Positions 51,870-60,260 of a DNA stretch of 64,000 bases are shown in pieces. The number at the start of each line of letters is the position of its first letter. Position 1 is the first letter of the stretch. This DNA comes from Planctomycetaceae bacterium (GTDB lineage: Bacteria; Planctomycetota; Planctomycetia; Planctomycetales; Planctomycetaceae): positions 1 to 64,000 of the forward strand of contig JAJDEI010000110.1 in the NCBI GenBank assembly GCA_029259845.1, in the 5' to 3' direction. Both the position numbers and the translations under genes were made by a program. The notes beneath the pieces were generated by a model. It was not told the origin of the DNA. It did not search any database and saw nothing but the letters and a program-made list of their open reading frames with translations.

Positions 51870-52634
51870 TCAACAACGTTCGCCTTCCGGGGGCGACTCG
51901 CTGGCGGAGCCGAGCCTCTCCGCCAGGAACGCCAGGCAGCGGCCCGCCATCGATCGGAAGTAGTCCCAAGTGTGTCCGCCCGCGATGGTCTCCAGGTCGG
52001 ACTCAAAGGGGATGCCCATCGAGGACAGCTTGCTCGCCAGTCGCTCAGCACCGTCGTACCACACGCTGTCGGTCGGATCGCAGACGAACATCTGGTCCCG
52101 CGGCCAGTTGAGCGGATGAATGTGCAGCGTTGCCGTCTGTTGGCGGGCCGCTTCGGTATCGGCGAACAACGCATCCAGCGGAAACCCCTGTCCCCACATC
52201 GTGTGGAAATCAACCGCGGGTGAAATCGCCGCCACCGCCGGAAACTCTCGCGGAAAGCGATACGCCAATTGCAGCGCCCCTTGCCCCCCCATGCTGACGC
52301 CCAGCAGTCCGATGTGCGGCGGCGCGATGGCAAACCGTTCACCCATCCAGGGAACGGCCTGCTCCCGCAGAAACGACATGGGCGTCATGGTTGTATCGAA
52401 TTCGGGGCACACGAAGTCGAGCCACCAGGACCGCTGCCCATGCGGACAGACCGCCGGCAGCCGATGCCGCGCGAGCTCCGTCGTAAACACCGGATCGTCC
52501 CTGAGCGTCTGGCAACTGTGCCCGTGCAGAAACAGCACGGCCCGCTCAATGGGTTTGTCCCCCGGGGGCGTGAACACGTCCGCCTGCTTTCCGGCGATGT
52601 TGGCTGTCTCCCACCGTCCGTTGTCGTCATTCAT
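51870..52634 (-). CDS. Alpha/beta hydrolase, esterase D-like
   Basis: A 254-residue putative carboxylesterase. AVLFLHGHSCQTLRDDPVF gives the oxyanion region, GVSMGGQGALQLAYRFPREF (about 120-140) the nucleophile elbow with its Ser, CDPTDSVWYDG a candidate acid and AGGHTWDYF the catalytic His. The arrangement resembles the esterase D / S-formylglutathione hydrolase branch. There is no signal peptide. It converges with the FHA gene (28-base gap). The substrate is unknown. Confidence 0.88.
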   Translation of the reverse strand: MNDDNGRWETANIAGKQADVFTPPGDKPIERAVLFLHGHSCQTLRDDPVFTTELARHRLPAVCPHGQRSWWLDFVCPEFDTTMTPMSFLREQAVPWMGERFAIAPPHIGLLGVSMGGQGALQLAYRFPREFPAVAAISPAVDFHTMWGQGFPLDALFADTEAARQQTATLHIHPLNWPRDQMFVCDPTDSVWYDGAERLASKLSSMGIPFESDLETIAGGHTWDYFRSMAGRCLAFLAERLGSASESPPEGERC

Positions 52635-52789
52635 CGTTGTTGCTCATTGGTCCTGTTTCTGCTGAGACTCAGTCGCTTTGCGAGACGAGGTTTCAATCGC
52701 CAAAAAACTTCGCCGTTTGCCCCACGCGCGACTGGCCGTCGTCACCACAACTCCTACAATTCGGTCACCACGGGCCGATCGTCGTCCCT

Positions 52790-52820
52790 AGACCCTCGAC
52801 ATTCAACCCTCGACCGAACC
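52790..52820 (+). promoter_or_regulatory. SD-less CAACC-rich leader of the bacterioferritin gene
   Basis: The bases before the ATG read ACCCTCGACATTCAACCCTC GACCGAACC with no purine-rich SD. The ATTCAACCCTCGACC pattern resembles the CTCAAC-rich leaders of yebC and the YkgJ gene. Confidence 0.4.
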
Positions 52821-53303
52821 ATGCAAGGCAGCCAAAAAGTCATCGACGCCATGAACGCCGGCCTGACGATCGAACTGACGGCGATCAATCAATACTTCAT
52901 CCAGTCGCGGATGTGTGCCAACTGGGGCTTCCACAAGCTGGCCAAGCACCATTATGAAGAGTCGATCGAAGAGATGCAGCACGCCCAGTTGCTGATCGAC
53001 CGCACGATCTTTCTGGAAGGGGTCCCCGAAATCGCCCGCTACGACGTGATCCGTGCCGGGACCAACGTTAAGGAGCAGTTGCAGTTCGATCTTGAAGTCG
53101 AAACGCAGGCGAGCAAGACCTACAACGACGCCGCTCAAATCTGCATCGAAGAAAAGGACGCTGCCACTCGCGAAATCATCGAAAAGATCATCCGCGAGTC
53201 AGAAGAGAGCCTCGACTGGCTCGAGGAGCAACTCGAACTCATCGACACCATTGGCCTCGAACTCTACCTCCAGTCCCAAATGGGCGAACCGGCCGGCGGT
53301 TGA
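52821..53303 (+). CDS. bfr: Bacterioferritin
   Basis: A 160-residue bacterioferritin subunit for a 24-mer iron store. Glu18, Glu51, His54 and Glu94 of the ferroxidase centre and the haem ligand Met52 are at their standard positions (TIELTAINQYF; SIEEMQHAQ; DLEVETQ). The last two ligands, Glu127 and His130 of E. coli, align with Ser127 and Ser130 (RESEESLDWLE), so the dinuclear site seems incomplete. Such subunits are known in two-subunit bacterioferritins. The ATG is fixed by the family N-terminus. A bfd-like gene lies 0.8 kb downstream on the opposite strand. A CCCACGGG hairpin follows the stop. Confidence 0.93.
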   Translation: MQGSQKVIDAMNAGLTIELTAINQYFIQSRMCANWGFHKLAKHHYEESIEEMQHAQLLIDRTIFLEGVPEIARYDVIRAGTNVKEQLQFDLEVETQASKTYNDAAQICIEEKDAATREIIEKIIRESEESLDWLEEQLELIDTIGLELYLQSQMGEPAGG

Positions 53304-53321
53304 TCGTGATTTCCTCTCAAC

Positions 53322-53350
53322 CCCACGGGCTGCGGCCCGTGGGATTCTTT
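53322..53350. terminator. Bidirectional terminator between bfr and the HD gene
   Basis: A 9 bp perfect stem (CCCACGGGC / GCCCGTGGG) with a TGCG loop is followed by ATTCTTT. It lies between convergent genes, 19 bases after bfr, so it can stop transcription from both sides. It belongs to the CCCACGGG hairpin family (25093, 29076). Confidence 0.6.
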
Positions 53351-53351
53351 C

Positions 53352-53906
53352 TCAGGCATCTTTTTTCACAACAAATCGCGACGTCACGCGCCCGTCGATC
53401 TCTGCAAAGAACCACTCCAGCGGCTCCCGGCCTTTTCCCGCAGTGCATCCGTCGATGATCTGAAACGCCAGAAACAGGTCCCAATCCTGAATGCGGCGGA
53501 GCAGGGCATCGAATCGCTCCTGGTTCACCGCACCGCGATCGCGGTGTTGCCGCCAGAGTGCGTACGGCTCATCGTGGAACTGAACTGATTCGAGCAGATT
53601 CGCGTCGCCGCAGAACTCCGCGAGAAACTGCCTTGCGATCGATGCGTGACTGCGCGGATCGGCAATTCGAACCCCCGGCTCGGCGTCCGGCTTGAACGTA
53701 TCGTGCGTATGGATGGCAAGCCGCAGCCGCCGGCGATTGGCGTCCGTCAACTTGTCGGCGAGGGCATCGAGGCTCCGTTCGAGTTCTGCGATATGGGCTC
53801 GGATTGTCCCCTCCGGATGCCCCGGTCGGACGGTCCCCCAATCCAGGTTCGCGCGATAACGCTCGTCAGCGAGGATGGCATCCAGAATGTTCTGATCGCT
53901 CGACAT
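53352..53906 (-). CDS. HD-domain-like hydrolase
   Basis: A 184-residue protein resembling HD-superfamily phosphohydrolases: LRLAIHTHDTFK (about 62-73) has a His-x-His-Asp cluster, and DPRSHASIARQFLAEF gives a further His. The remaining metal ligands are less obvious (ESVQFHDEPYALW). The substrate is probably a nucleotide or phosphate ester, but this is unknown. It lies between bfr and the Bfd gene, on the same strand as the latter, though about 140 bases apart. Confidence 0.7.
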   Translation of the reverse strand: MSSDQNILDAILADERYRANLDWGTVRPGHPEGTIRAHIAELERSLDALADKLTDANRRRLRLAIHTHDTFKPDAEPGVRIADPRSHASIARQFLAEFCGDANLLESVQFHDEPYALWRQHRDRGAVNQERFDALLRRIQDWDLFLAFQIIDGCTAGKGREPLEWFFAEIDGRVTSRFVVKKDA

Positions 53907-54042
53907 GGGTACGGTCCGTGAAGATTCCGATCAGGCGGGCGGTCACTCGCCACAGGTCGGTTCGGTCTGAGGATGAAAACAGCCCGGCCTCTGAGCAAGC
54001 AGAGACCGGGCCGGTGTCGGTTTGGTTCGGGAGCGCGAAGCC

Positions 54043-54255
54043 TCAAAGTGCGGCGGGCATCTCCTCTTCGCAGGCGCCCGTTGCTCCGTGTGATTCGATA
54101 ATCTGGCGAATCTTCGTGTGGCAGGAGTTGCACCCGCCGCCCGCTCCGCATGTGCGGATCACGTCCTTGACACTCTGGGCACCATAGATGGCGACAGAGT
54201 CGGCAACTTGGGATTCCTTGACCTGCAAGCAGTGGCAGGTCACTCTGTCAGTCAT
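54043..54255 (-). CDS. bfd: Bacterioferritin-associated ferredoxin-like protein (Bfd)
   Basis: A 70-residue BFD-type [2Fe-2S] protein. The cysteine pattern CHC (7, 9) and CNSC (42, 45), separated by 32 residues, is the Bfd signature; an extra Cys36 precedes the second pair. Bfd donates electrons to bacterioferritin to release iron, fitting the bfr gene 0.8 kb away. The ATG at 54255 gives the usual Bfd length; a GTG six codons upstream is an alternative. No strong SD is visible for either. Confidence 0.85.
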   Translation of the reverse strand: MTDRVTCHCLQVKESQVADSVAIYGAQSVKDVIRTCGAGGGCNSCHTKIRQIIESHGATGACEEEMPAAL

Positions 54256-54426
54256 GCTGTCGCAGCAGGGCACTGGGCAGATCCTCGGCAGGGCAGGCTC
54301 TTGGCAGGGATTTGAAGTTGAGACTCAGTCTCAGTAGTGCAATTCTAGGCCGAGGTAGTCGGGTACGTCAATCGATTTCTGCTTGGCCATCGTCATGAAT
54401 TCAGAAATCCACCACGAGGCGTAATT

Positions 54427-56757
54427 GTGAAGACGTTGACGCAAAATCAGTATGGAAAACATGTTGCAGACTTGAGTGGGGAGGGGCTGCTCCGTTACGG
54501 GGCACCGCGCAGACTCGTTCCTCACCTCCGGCACCTCCCTCGGGCCCTGCTTGTGGTTGCTTCAGGGTTCTATTTGGCCGGCGTCGGACTGGCGGACGGG
54601 GCGAGGGACAACGACCCGTCGAATGTTCGCCAGATTCCGCCGCCGGGCATCGAGATTCCCGCGGCTGACGTCGCGCGGCTGGAGGATCAGCTTGCTCATC
54701 TGCAGGCGGAGATCGCCGACCTCAGGAGCCGTGACGACGCGCTCGCCCAATCACTGCTCCCTGATGTTGAGATCTTCGCCCGTGCTGTCGATCAGGCTGT
54801 TCGGTTCAACGAGATGTTTGCGGAGGCGGATATCAAACGGGCCGAGGCCCTGTTGGACGAAGGGACGGCGAGGGCTCAACAACTGGCGGCGGGGGACGCT
54901 CCCTGGACGCGGCAGAAGGGGCTCGTCGTGCGTGGGTTTCGCTCGCGGCTGGACGGCACCGTGCAGCCGTACGGACTCGTGGTCCCCGACAGCTACACGT
55001 CACAGACACCGGGCCACTATCGTTGCGATGTTTGGCTGCATGGCCGCGGTGAGAGGTCGGTCGAGTTGCAGTTCATTCGTAGCCGCATGACGAATCCGGG
55101 TCCGTACCAGCCGGAAGACACGATCGTGCTGCATCCGTTCGGGCGGTACTCGAATGCCTTCAAATTCGCCGGCGAGGTCGACGTGCTGGAGGCGCTAGAG
55201 CACGCGAAGTCGCAGTACCGCCTCGACGAGGACCGCATCTCGATCCGCGGCTTCTCGATGGGGGGAGCGGGTTGCTGGCAGATGGCCGTGCACTACGCCG
55301 ACCGCTGGTTCGCTGCCAACCCCGGCGCCGGTTTCTCCGAGACGCCCCAATTCCTGCGTTCTTTCCAAGGCGAGCAGCTCTCGCCGACCTGGTGGGAGCA
55401 GACGCTCTGGCAATGGTACGACTGCCCCGGCTGGGTCACCAACCTCGCCCACTGCCCCACGATCGCCTACAGCGGCGAACTCGACATCCAGAAACAAGCA
55501 GCCGACGTGATGGCGGAGGCGTTTGGCGCCATCGGTTTGGAGGATCCGGAGGCGATGTGGCTGGTGGGGCGACCTGTCCACGGAGAGTACACCGATCAGG
55601 AAAAAAGAGAGGTGATGCGCGCGATGAACGCGCGCGGACGTGAGTTGGTGCACATCATTGGACCCGAAACGACTCATCGCCTTCACCCGGATGCCAAGAC
55701 TGAAATCGAGGCTCGCATGGACCAACTGGCCGGCCATCGATCGACCGACGTGCCGCTTGCAGTGAACGTTGCGACCTCGACATTACGGTATGACCGCATG
55801 CATTGGATCAAAGTAAACGCCCTCCAAGAGCATTGGAAAACGGGATACGTCTCGGCACGCATGGAACCGCCGAACAGGATCCTCGTTCGTGCGGAGGGAG
55901 TCTCGGACTTTGAAGTGCACTTCGGTCCCGGTGAACTCCCGGAGTGGTTCTTGAAGACACCCGATGTCATGTGGGACAGGTTTGGTCCGCGCACCGAAGC
56001 GATGAAAGCTGCGGACTTCGACCTTTTGGGAGATGAGCCTCTGATTCGATCGGATCGTTCGTGGACGTTTCGCGTGTTCCAGAAGTCGATCGAGATTCAA
56101 ACTGAGCAGGGGCCGATGACGGTTCCCGAATGGACTGTCGGCACGCCGCCGTGGGAGGGGGAGCTTCGCAAGCGGCACGGGTCGCAAGGGCCAATTGATG
56201 ATGCGTTCATGGACTCGTTTGTGTTCGTGACGCCGAGCGGGGAGTGTCGGCATCCGGCGGTCGAGCAGTGGACGAAGGCCGAGTTTGAGCACGCCGTCAC
56301 GCATTGGCGGCAGCAGATGCGGGGGGACGCGCGGGTCAAGGCGGACGCGGACATCACCGAGGAGGACATCGCGCGGCACAACCTGATCCTGTGGGGCGAT
56401 CCGGTGAGTAACAGCGTCATGGAGAGGGTCATGCAGGGGCTGCCGATCCAGTGGACCGAAAGCGAAGTCATCGTCGGCGAGCGGCGGTTCGACGCGGCTC
56501 ATCACGCGCCGATTCTGATCTTTCCCAACCCGCTCAACCCGAAGAAGTACGTCGTCCTCAACAGCAGTTTCACCTACCGGGAGTACGATTACCTCAACAA
56601 CGCGCGGCAAACGCCCAAACTGCCGGACTGGGCGGTCGTCGACCTGCGGACGCCGCCGGATTCACGCTGGCCGGGCAAGATTGTCGACGCGGACTTCTTC
56701 GACGAGAAGTGGGAGTTACAGGCTCCCCACGAGGATCGTGTCCGGGCGAAACGATGA
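54427..56757 (+). CDS. Exported prolyl-oligopeptidase-like serine hydrolase
   Basis: A 776-residue protein. A basic N-region of about 38 residues precedes a hydrophobic segment (ALLVVASGFYLAGVGLADG), suggesting export or membrane anchoring. After a coiled-coil-like stretch (VARLEDQLAHLQAEIADLRSRDDAL) comes an alpha/beta hydrolase of the S9/esterase type: YGLVVPDSYT, LHGRGERSVE and the nucleophile elbow RGFSMGGAGCWQMAVHY, with Ser as catalytic residue. YSGELDIQKQA and a later His (PETTHRLHPD) may complete the triad. The C-terminal 300 residues, including VFVTPSGECRHPAVEQW and ILWGDPVSNSV, have no family I can name but are typical of long planctomycete versions. The start is GTG with GAGG about 8 bases upstream. 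Confidence 0.85.
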   Translation: MKTLTQNQYGKHVADLSGEGLLRYGAPRRLVPHLRHLPRALLVVASGFYLAGVGLADGARDNDPSNVRQIPPPGIEIPAADVARLEDQLAHLQAEIADLRSRDDALAQSLLPDVEIFARAVDQAVRFNEMFAEADIKRAEALLDEGTARAQQLAAGDAPWTRQKGLVVRGFRSRLDGTVQPYGLVVPDSYTSQTPGHYRCDVWLHGRGERSVELQFIRSRMTNPGPYQPEDTIVLHPFGRYSNAFKFAGEVDVLEALEHAKSQYRLDEDRISIRGFSMGGAGCWQMAVHYADRWFAANPGAGFSETPQFLRSFQGEQLSPTWWEQTLWQWYDCPGWVTNLAHCPTIAYSGELDIQKQAADVMAEAFGAIGLEDPEAMWLVGRPVHGEYTDQEKREVMRAMNARGRELVHIIGPETTHRLHPDAKTEIEARMDQLAGHRSTDVPLAVNVATSTLRYDRMHWIKVNALQEHWKTGYVSARMEPPNRILVRAEGVSDFEVHFGPGELPEWFLKTPDVMWDRFGPRTEAMKAADFDLLGDEPLIRSDRSWTFRVFQKSIEIQTEQGPMTVPEWTVGTPPWEGELRKRHGSQGPIDDAFMDSFVFVTPSGECRHPAVEQWTKAEFEHAVTHWRQQMRGDARVKADADITEEDIARHNLILWGDPVSNSVMERVMQGLPIQWTESEVIVGERRFDAAHHAPILIFPNPLNPKKYVVLNSSFTYREYDYLNNARQTPKLPDWAVVDLRTPPDSRWPGKIVDADFFDEKWELQAPHEDRVRAKR

Positions 56758-56785
56758 AATTGACCGGTCGGCGAGGCGCCGTCTG

Positions 56786-57361
56786 TCAGACGCCGGCTTT
56801 GACCTGCATGCGGCGGAGGCGTTCGCGAGCGCGGCTGAGGGTCGGGCCGATCGTGTTCTCCGGGATGCGGAGCGCGCCGCTGATCTCCTCGTACGACTTG
56901 CCCTCAAGGTGAAACAGCCGCACGACGGCGGCGTCACGGCGGGGCAGGCCGCGGAGCATCTGTTCGGCCTCTTCCGCATCTTCGATCCGCTGCATTTCGG
57001 TACCGGCTGCGTCGATGCTGGCCTGGTGGGCGTCGACATGCCCCAAGGCTTCCGAACGGCGGCGGCGAACGATCTCGTGGACGACGACCCGCCTCGCCAC
57101 GACGGTCAGGTAGGTCGCCAGGGAACTCTCGCCGCGAAAATTTCGGAGGACTGCGAAGTTGTTCTTGACCAGCGCGAGAAAGATTTCGCTGCAAAGGTCG
57201 TCAACATCCGCCGGTCCGACGACGACGGAACGGGCGTGGGCGGTGTGATTGATGACGTGGACGAACAGACCGATGAAGCGGTCAACGAAATCCTGCCAGG
57301 CCCCGGGCGTTTGGTTGAGGCATTGCTTGAGCAGGTTTCGGTCGAGATCAGTGAGTGCCAC
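56786..57361 (-). CDS. ECF-type RNA polymerase sigma factor
   Basis: A 191-residue extracytoplasmic-function sigma factor. Region 2 includes WQDFVDRFIGLFVHVINHTA, DVDDLCSEIFLALVKNN and FRGESSLATYLTVVARRVVVHEIVRRRRSE. Region 4 is LPRRDAAVVRLFHLEGKSYEEISGALRIPENTIGPTLSRARERLR, with the SYEEIS...NTIG helix-turn-helix. No anti-sigma gene is adjacent; a 600-base gap lies upstream. It converges on the hydrolase gene with only 28 bases between. Confidence 0.93.
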   Translation of the reverse strand: MALTDLDRNLLKQCLNQTPGAWQDFVDRFIGLFVHVINHTAHARSVVVGPADVDDLCSEIFLALVKNNFAVLRNFRGESSLATYLTVVARRVVVHEIVRRRRSEALGHVDAHQASIDAAGTEMQRIEDAEEAEQMLRGLPRRDAAVVRLFHLEGKSYEEISGALRIPENTIGPTLSRARERLRRMQVKAGV

Positions 57362-57967
57362 GGCGAATGAGCTCCACGGTCACTTCATGTGACTCCACTT
57401 CCGGTAACGGTCGGATGCATTTCCCCTATACAGAAATCGGTCGTAAACTTCTAAATCTGTGGGAGGAAACAGTAAGCGGGTCGGCGTCTCCGGCCTGACG
57501 AGCCGCCGCTGGGCATCAAGGTGTGAGTGTCGCCACCCAACCTCTCCTTCAAGTTTACACCTGCGGTTGACGTGGGGCAAGATGTGTCTGGAGCAGCCCG
57601 GTGTTACCCTCTTATATGATGGGAGTTACGGCCTTTGGGGGAGTGCCGGAGCACGATGGACCGCTTGCTTGACAGGTGCGCGGACCGGTCCTAAGATTCC
57701 GACGGTTGCGGGTCGCAACCTTCGTGCTGACTCGTGGTTGCGACGCGGAAGGGGAGGATTCGGCTGTCTTCTGCCGGGTGTTGACTGGAAAAAGTTGAGA
57801 CTTGGTTTTATCTTCCGCAGCAGATTGAAGATGCAACTGACGATCGCCGATTTCATGGGGAAGGATTCGATTATCCGTACCCCGACACTTCAGCGGGCGG
57901 GGTGCCTTGTTCAACCAAAATGAGTGAAGCCGCCTGACTCCTTCAGACTGCCAAGGGAACTGTCATC
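57362..57967. other. Gap between the sigma-factor and ferredoxin genes
   Basis: About 600 bases, divergent arrangement, no gene seen. A promoter-like pair at 57669-57697 points towards the ferredoxin. The rest shows no hairpins or tRNA-like sequence. Confidence 0.5.
57669..57697 (+). promoter_or_regulatory. Promoter-like pair upstream of the ferredoxin gene
   Basis: TTGACA (57669-57674) and TAAGAT (57692-57697) are spaced 17 bases: a perfect -35 and a 4/6 match at -10. It lies 270 bases upstream of the ferredoxin ATG. Confidence 0.5.
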
Positions 57968-58246
57968 ATGACGCACGTTGTTGCCGAACCCTGTTTCGGA
58001 TGTAAGTACACCGATTGTGTGGTCGTCTGCCCGGTGGAATGCTTCTACGAAGGGGAGCAGATCCTGTACATCCATCCGGATGAGTGCATCGACTGCGAAG
58101 CCTGCGTCCCGGAATGTCCCGTCGAGGCCATCTTCCACGAGGATAATCTGCCGGAAGAATGGGCGGGCTACATCGAACTCAACGCCGAGATGGCGACGCA
58201 GTGCCCGGTCATCACCGAAAAGAAAGAGCCGCTCGCCGAATCGTGA
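57968..58246 (+). CDS. fdxA: 7Fe ferredoxin (FdxA-like)
   Basis: A 92-residue two-cluster ferredoxin. Cys pattern: C9, C12, C17 and C21 ([18 protein letters not shown]), then C40, C43, C46 and C50 ([16 protein letters not shown]). The spacing matches the FdxA type with one [3Fe-4S] and one [4Fe-4S] cluster ([20 protein letters not shown]). It transfers electrons at low potential in the cytoplasm; the partner is unknown. AAGGGA precedes the ATG by about 9 bases. Confidence 0.94.
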   Translation: MTHVVAEPCFGCKYTDCVVVCPVECFYEGEQILYIHPDECIDCEACVPECPVEAIFHEDNLPEEWAGYIELNAEMATQCPVITEKKEPLAES

Positions 58247-58476
58247 TTTGATTCTCTGAGATCGGGTTTTTGGAAATCGGGCGTCGGATTCGCTGGCAAT
58301 GAGAGGTGCCCTGTGCTTCCCTGCACGGGGCCTCTTCTGTCATGCACGGTTTCGACACGAGACGGTCGCGGTGATGCCGATGCGCAATCGTATTGACGGG
58401 CCGATGCAGTCGGCGCTCCGCCGGGAAGACGAGGATCTGTGAGCCTGCGCGGCTGGCGCGCAACCGGCTGCCGGTG

Positions 58477-58809
58477 TCAGTAGCGGGGGACCGACGCGTC
58501 GATCTGTTGCGACCACTCGTCGATTCCGCCCGCCATGCTGACGGCGCGGTCGAAACCGTTCTCCCGCAACCAGAGCGCGACGCGCAGGCTTCGGACGCCG
58601 TGATGGCAGTAGACGATCACGTCCCGGTCCCGGTGGACGTCCAGTTCTCCCAGACGCTCCTGCAGTCGGCTCATTGGCAGCAGCTGCGCGCCGTCGATTC
58701 GCGCAGTCTCGTACTCGTCCGCCTCACGGCAGTCCAGGAGCAGGAAAGCATCGCCCGTGTCGAGGCGGCGCTTGACGGTTTCACAATCGGTGACAACGGT
58801 CTCTGTCAT
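58477..58809 (-). CDS. Single-domain rhodanese
   Basis: A 110-residue rhodanese-like sulfurtransferase. LLLDCREADEYETARIDGAQLLP gives the CDC25-like fold start and VYCHHGVRSLRVALWLRENGF the active loop, with Cys68 as persulfide carrier. It resembles GlpE or PspE-type proteins but has no signal peptide. It could serve sulfur transfer in the cytoplasm. The neighbours are not obviously linked. Confidence 0.92.
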   Translation of the reverse strand: MTETVVTDCETVKRRLDTGDAFLLLDCREADEYETARIDGAQLLPMSRLQERLGELDVHRDRDVIVYCHHGVRSLRVALWLRENGFDRAVSMAGGIDEWSQQIDASVPRY

Positions 58810-58925
58810 CAGGCAGGATCCTCGGTCGCGTCAACGCGCAGGATGGAGATGGGCAAAGTGGTCGTTGAGAGTTGATGTCCGAGATTTGAGATCTCAACTC
58901 CGCGATGTCGCCCAAGGTCGTGTTC

Positions 58926-60164
58926 TCACAGCAGCGCTGTCACGAGGCCGCTGCGGATCTTGGGGTCGAACCACGTGGATTTGGGCGGCATGAAGCGGTT
59001 TTGCTCGCAGACGGCGATAAACTGGTCCATCGTGACCGCGGCCAGAGAGACCGCAAAGGCGTACTCTCCGGCGTCTACGCGCTGTTTGAGGTAGGCGGCG
59101 TCTTTGTTGCCGCCGACGAAGTTCAGCCTCGCGTCGCGGGCATCGGCCATGCCCAGGATGGTGTCGAACAACTGCCGCTGCACGATGTCCGCGTCAATCG
59201 ACTGGGCTGCGTCGTTCGGGTCGAACGTACCGGGACGCGGCGAGAGTTCGTACCATGCTCCGTCCATGTAAATTCCGATCTGGTGAATGTGCTCCGGGCG
59301 ATAGGACGGCAACGCCCCGAGTGGCGCGATGGCAAAGGACTCGTCCAATTGGGCCAGGAGCGCCTCGGTCGTCATGCCGACGTCGTCGACCAATCGGTTG
59401 TACGGTTCGAGCCGCAGGCGGTCGGTGGGGAAGAACACCGCCAGAAAATGGTCGTTTCGCAGGGCCGCAGCCGCCGCGCTGCGGTGATTGCCATCGGCGA
59501 CATAGGCAGCTGCTTCCGCGGCCAGCGTCTGCTGAAGTTCGGCGGCAGCGTCCGGTTCGGTCACCAGCCAGACGCGGTGCGTGTTGCCTGCCTCGTCGAC
59601 GGTTGCGAAGTCCGGGTCGCCGGAATCGGCGCGCGATTCGAGCGCGGCGATCAGTCGTCCGTTGCTGTCGCGGACGGCACAGTTGACGGTTCCGATGTAG
59701 GCGTTGGTTGCCCGGATCAGCTTTGCACGGCCTTCGGCCTTTTCCGGGCGGATGCCTTCATTGCGGACGATCACGCCAGCCGGGTTTTGCTCGGTCCGAA
59801 TCTCGTCCGTCCGAGCCATGCCGCCCAGTCCCAACTGCCGCACATCCGGTCGTTTTGGGGAGACGAGTTCGTAGACCCACAGCAGGCTCTCGACGGCGCG
59901 GGTGTTGGCCGAGGCAACGAGATTCTTGAAGTTGACCGCCGCGAGCTCGAGCGCTTCCGGAGATCCGTCGGCCAGCCGCTGGTCGAAGTTGGTAACATCG
60001 CAGTGCGCCATCGTGACGCGCAGCACACTGTCCGGCTGGGAGCGGAGCAGGTCGAAGATTTCGCGGTCGCCCTGAAACTCGTCGTAATTGGGAGCGCTGA
60101 TTCTCGCCGCAGCCGCACTGTCAGTCGGCACTAGCGCATGGAGAACGGGAGAGACGGAGACCAT
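58926..60164 (-). CDS. DUF1015 family protein
   Basis: A 412-residue member of DUF1015. Hallmarks are APNYDEFQGDREIFDLL, RLADGSPEAL, VADGNHRSAAAAAL (the conserved DGNHR), and the C-terminal FMPPKSTWFDPKIRSGLV. The DGNHR region resembles the active site of ParB/Srx-fold free serine kinases (SerK, SbnI), so a small-molecule kinase role is plausible but untested here. ATG at 60164 is chosen; a GTG four codons upstream is possible. Confidence 0.88.
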   Translation of the reverse strand: MVSVSPVLHALVPTDSAAAARISAPNYDEFQGDREIFDLLRSQPDSVLRVTMAHCDVTNFDQRLADGSPEALELAAVNFKNLVASANTRAVESLLWVYELVSPKRPDVRQLGLGGMARTDEIRTEQNPAGVIVRNEGIRPEKAEGRAKLIRATNAYIGTVNCAVRDSNGRLIAALESRADSGDPDFATVDEAGNTHRVWLVTEPDAAAELQQTLAAEAAAYVADGNHRSAAAAALRNDHFLAVFFPTDRLRLEPYNRLVDDVGMTTEALLAQLDESFAIAPLGALPSYRPEHIHQIGIYMDGAWYELSPRPGTFDPNDAAQSIDADIVQRQLFDTILGMADARDARLNFVGGNKDAAYLKQRVDAGEYAFAVSLAAVTMDQFIAVCEQNRFMPPKSTWFDPKIRSGLVTALL

Positions 60165-60260
60165 GTCAGGATTCACGCAGGAGGAAAAGAAGGGAATGAC
60201 AACTCACACGGCAAGAGAAAAGTGAGTTCGCGTGTATCATCTCAGACATGCAATTGCAAT

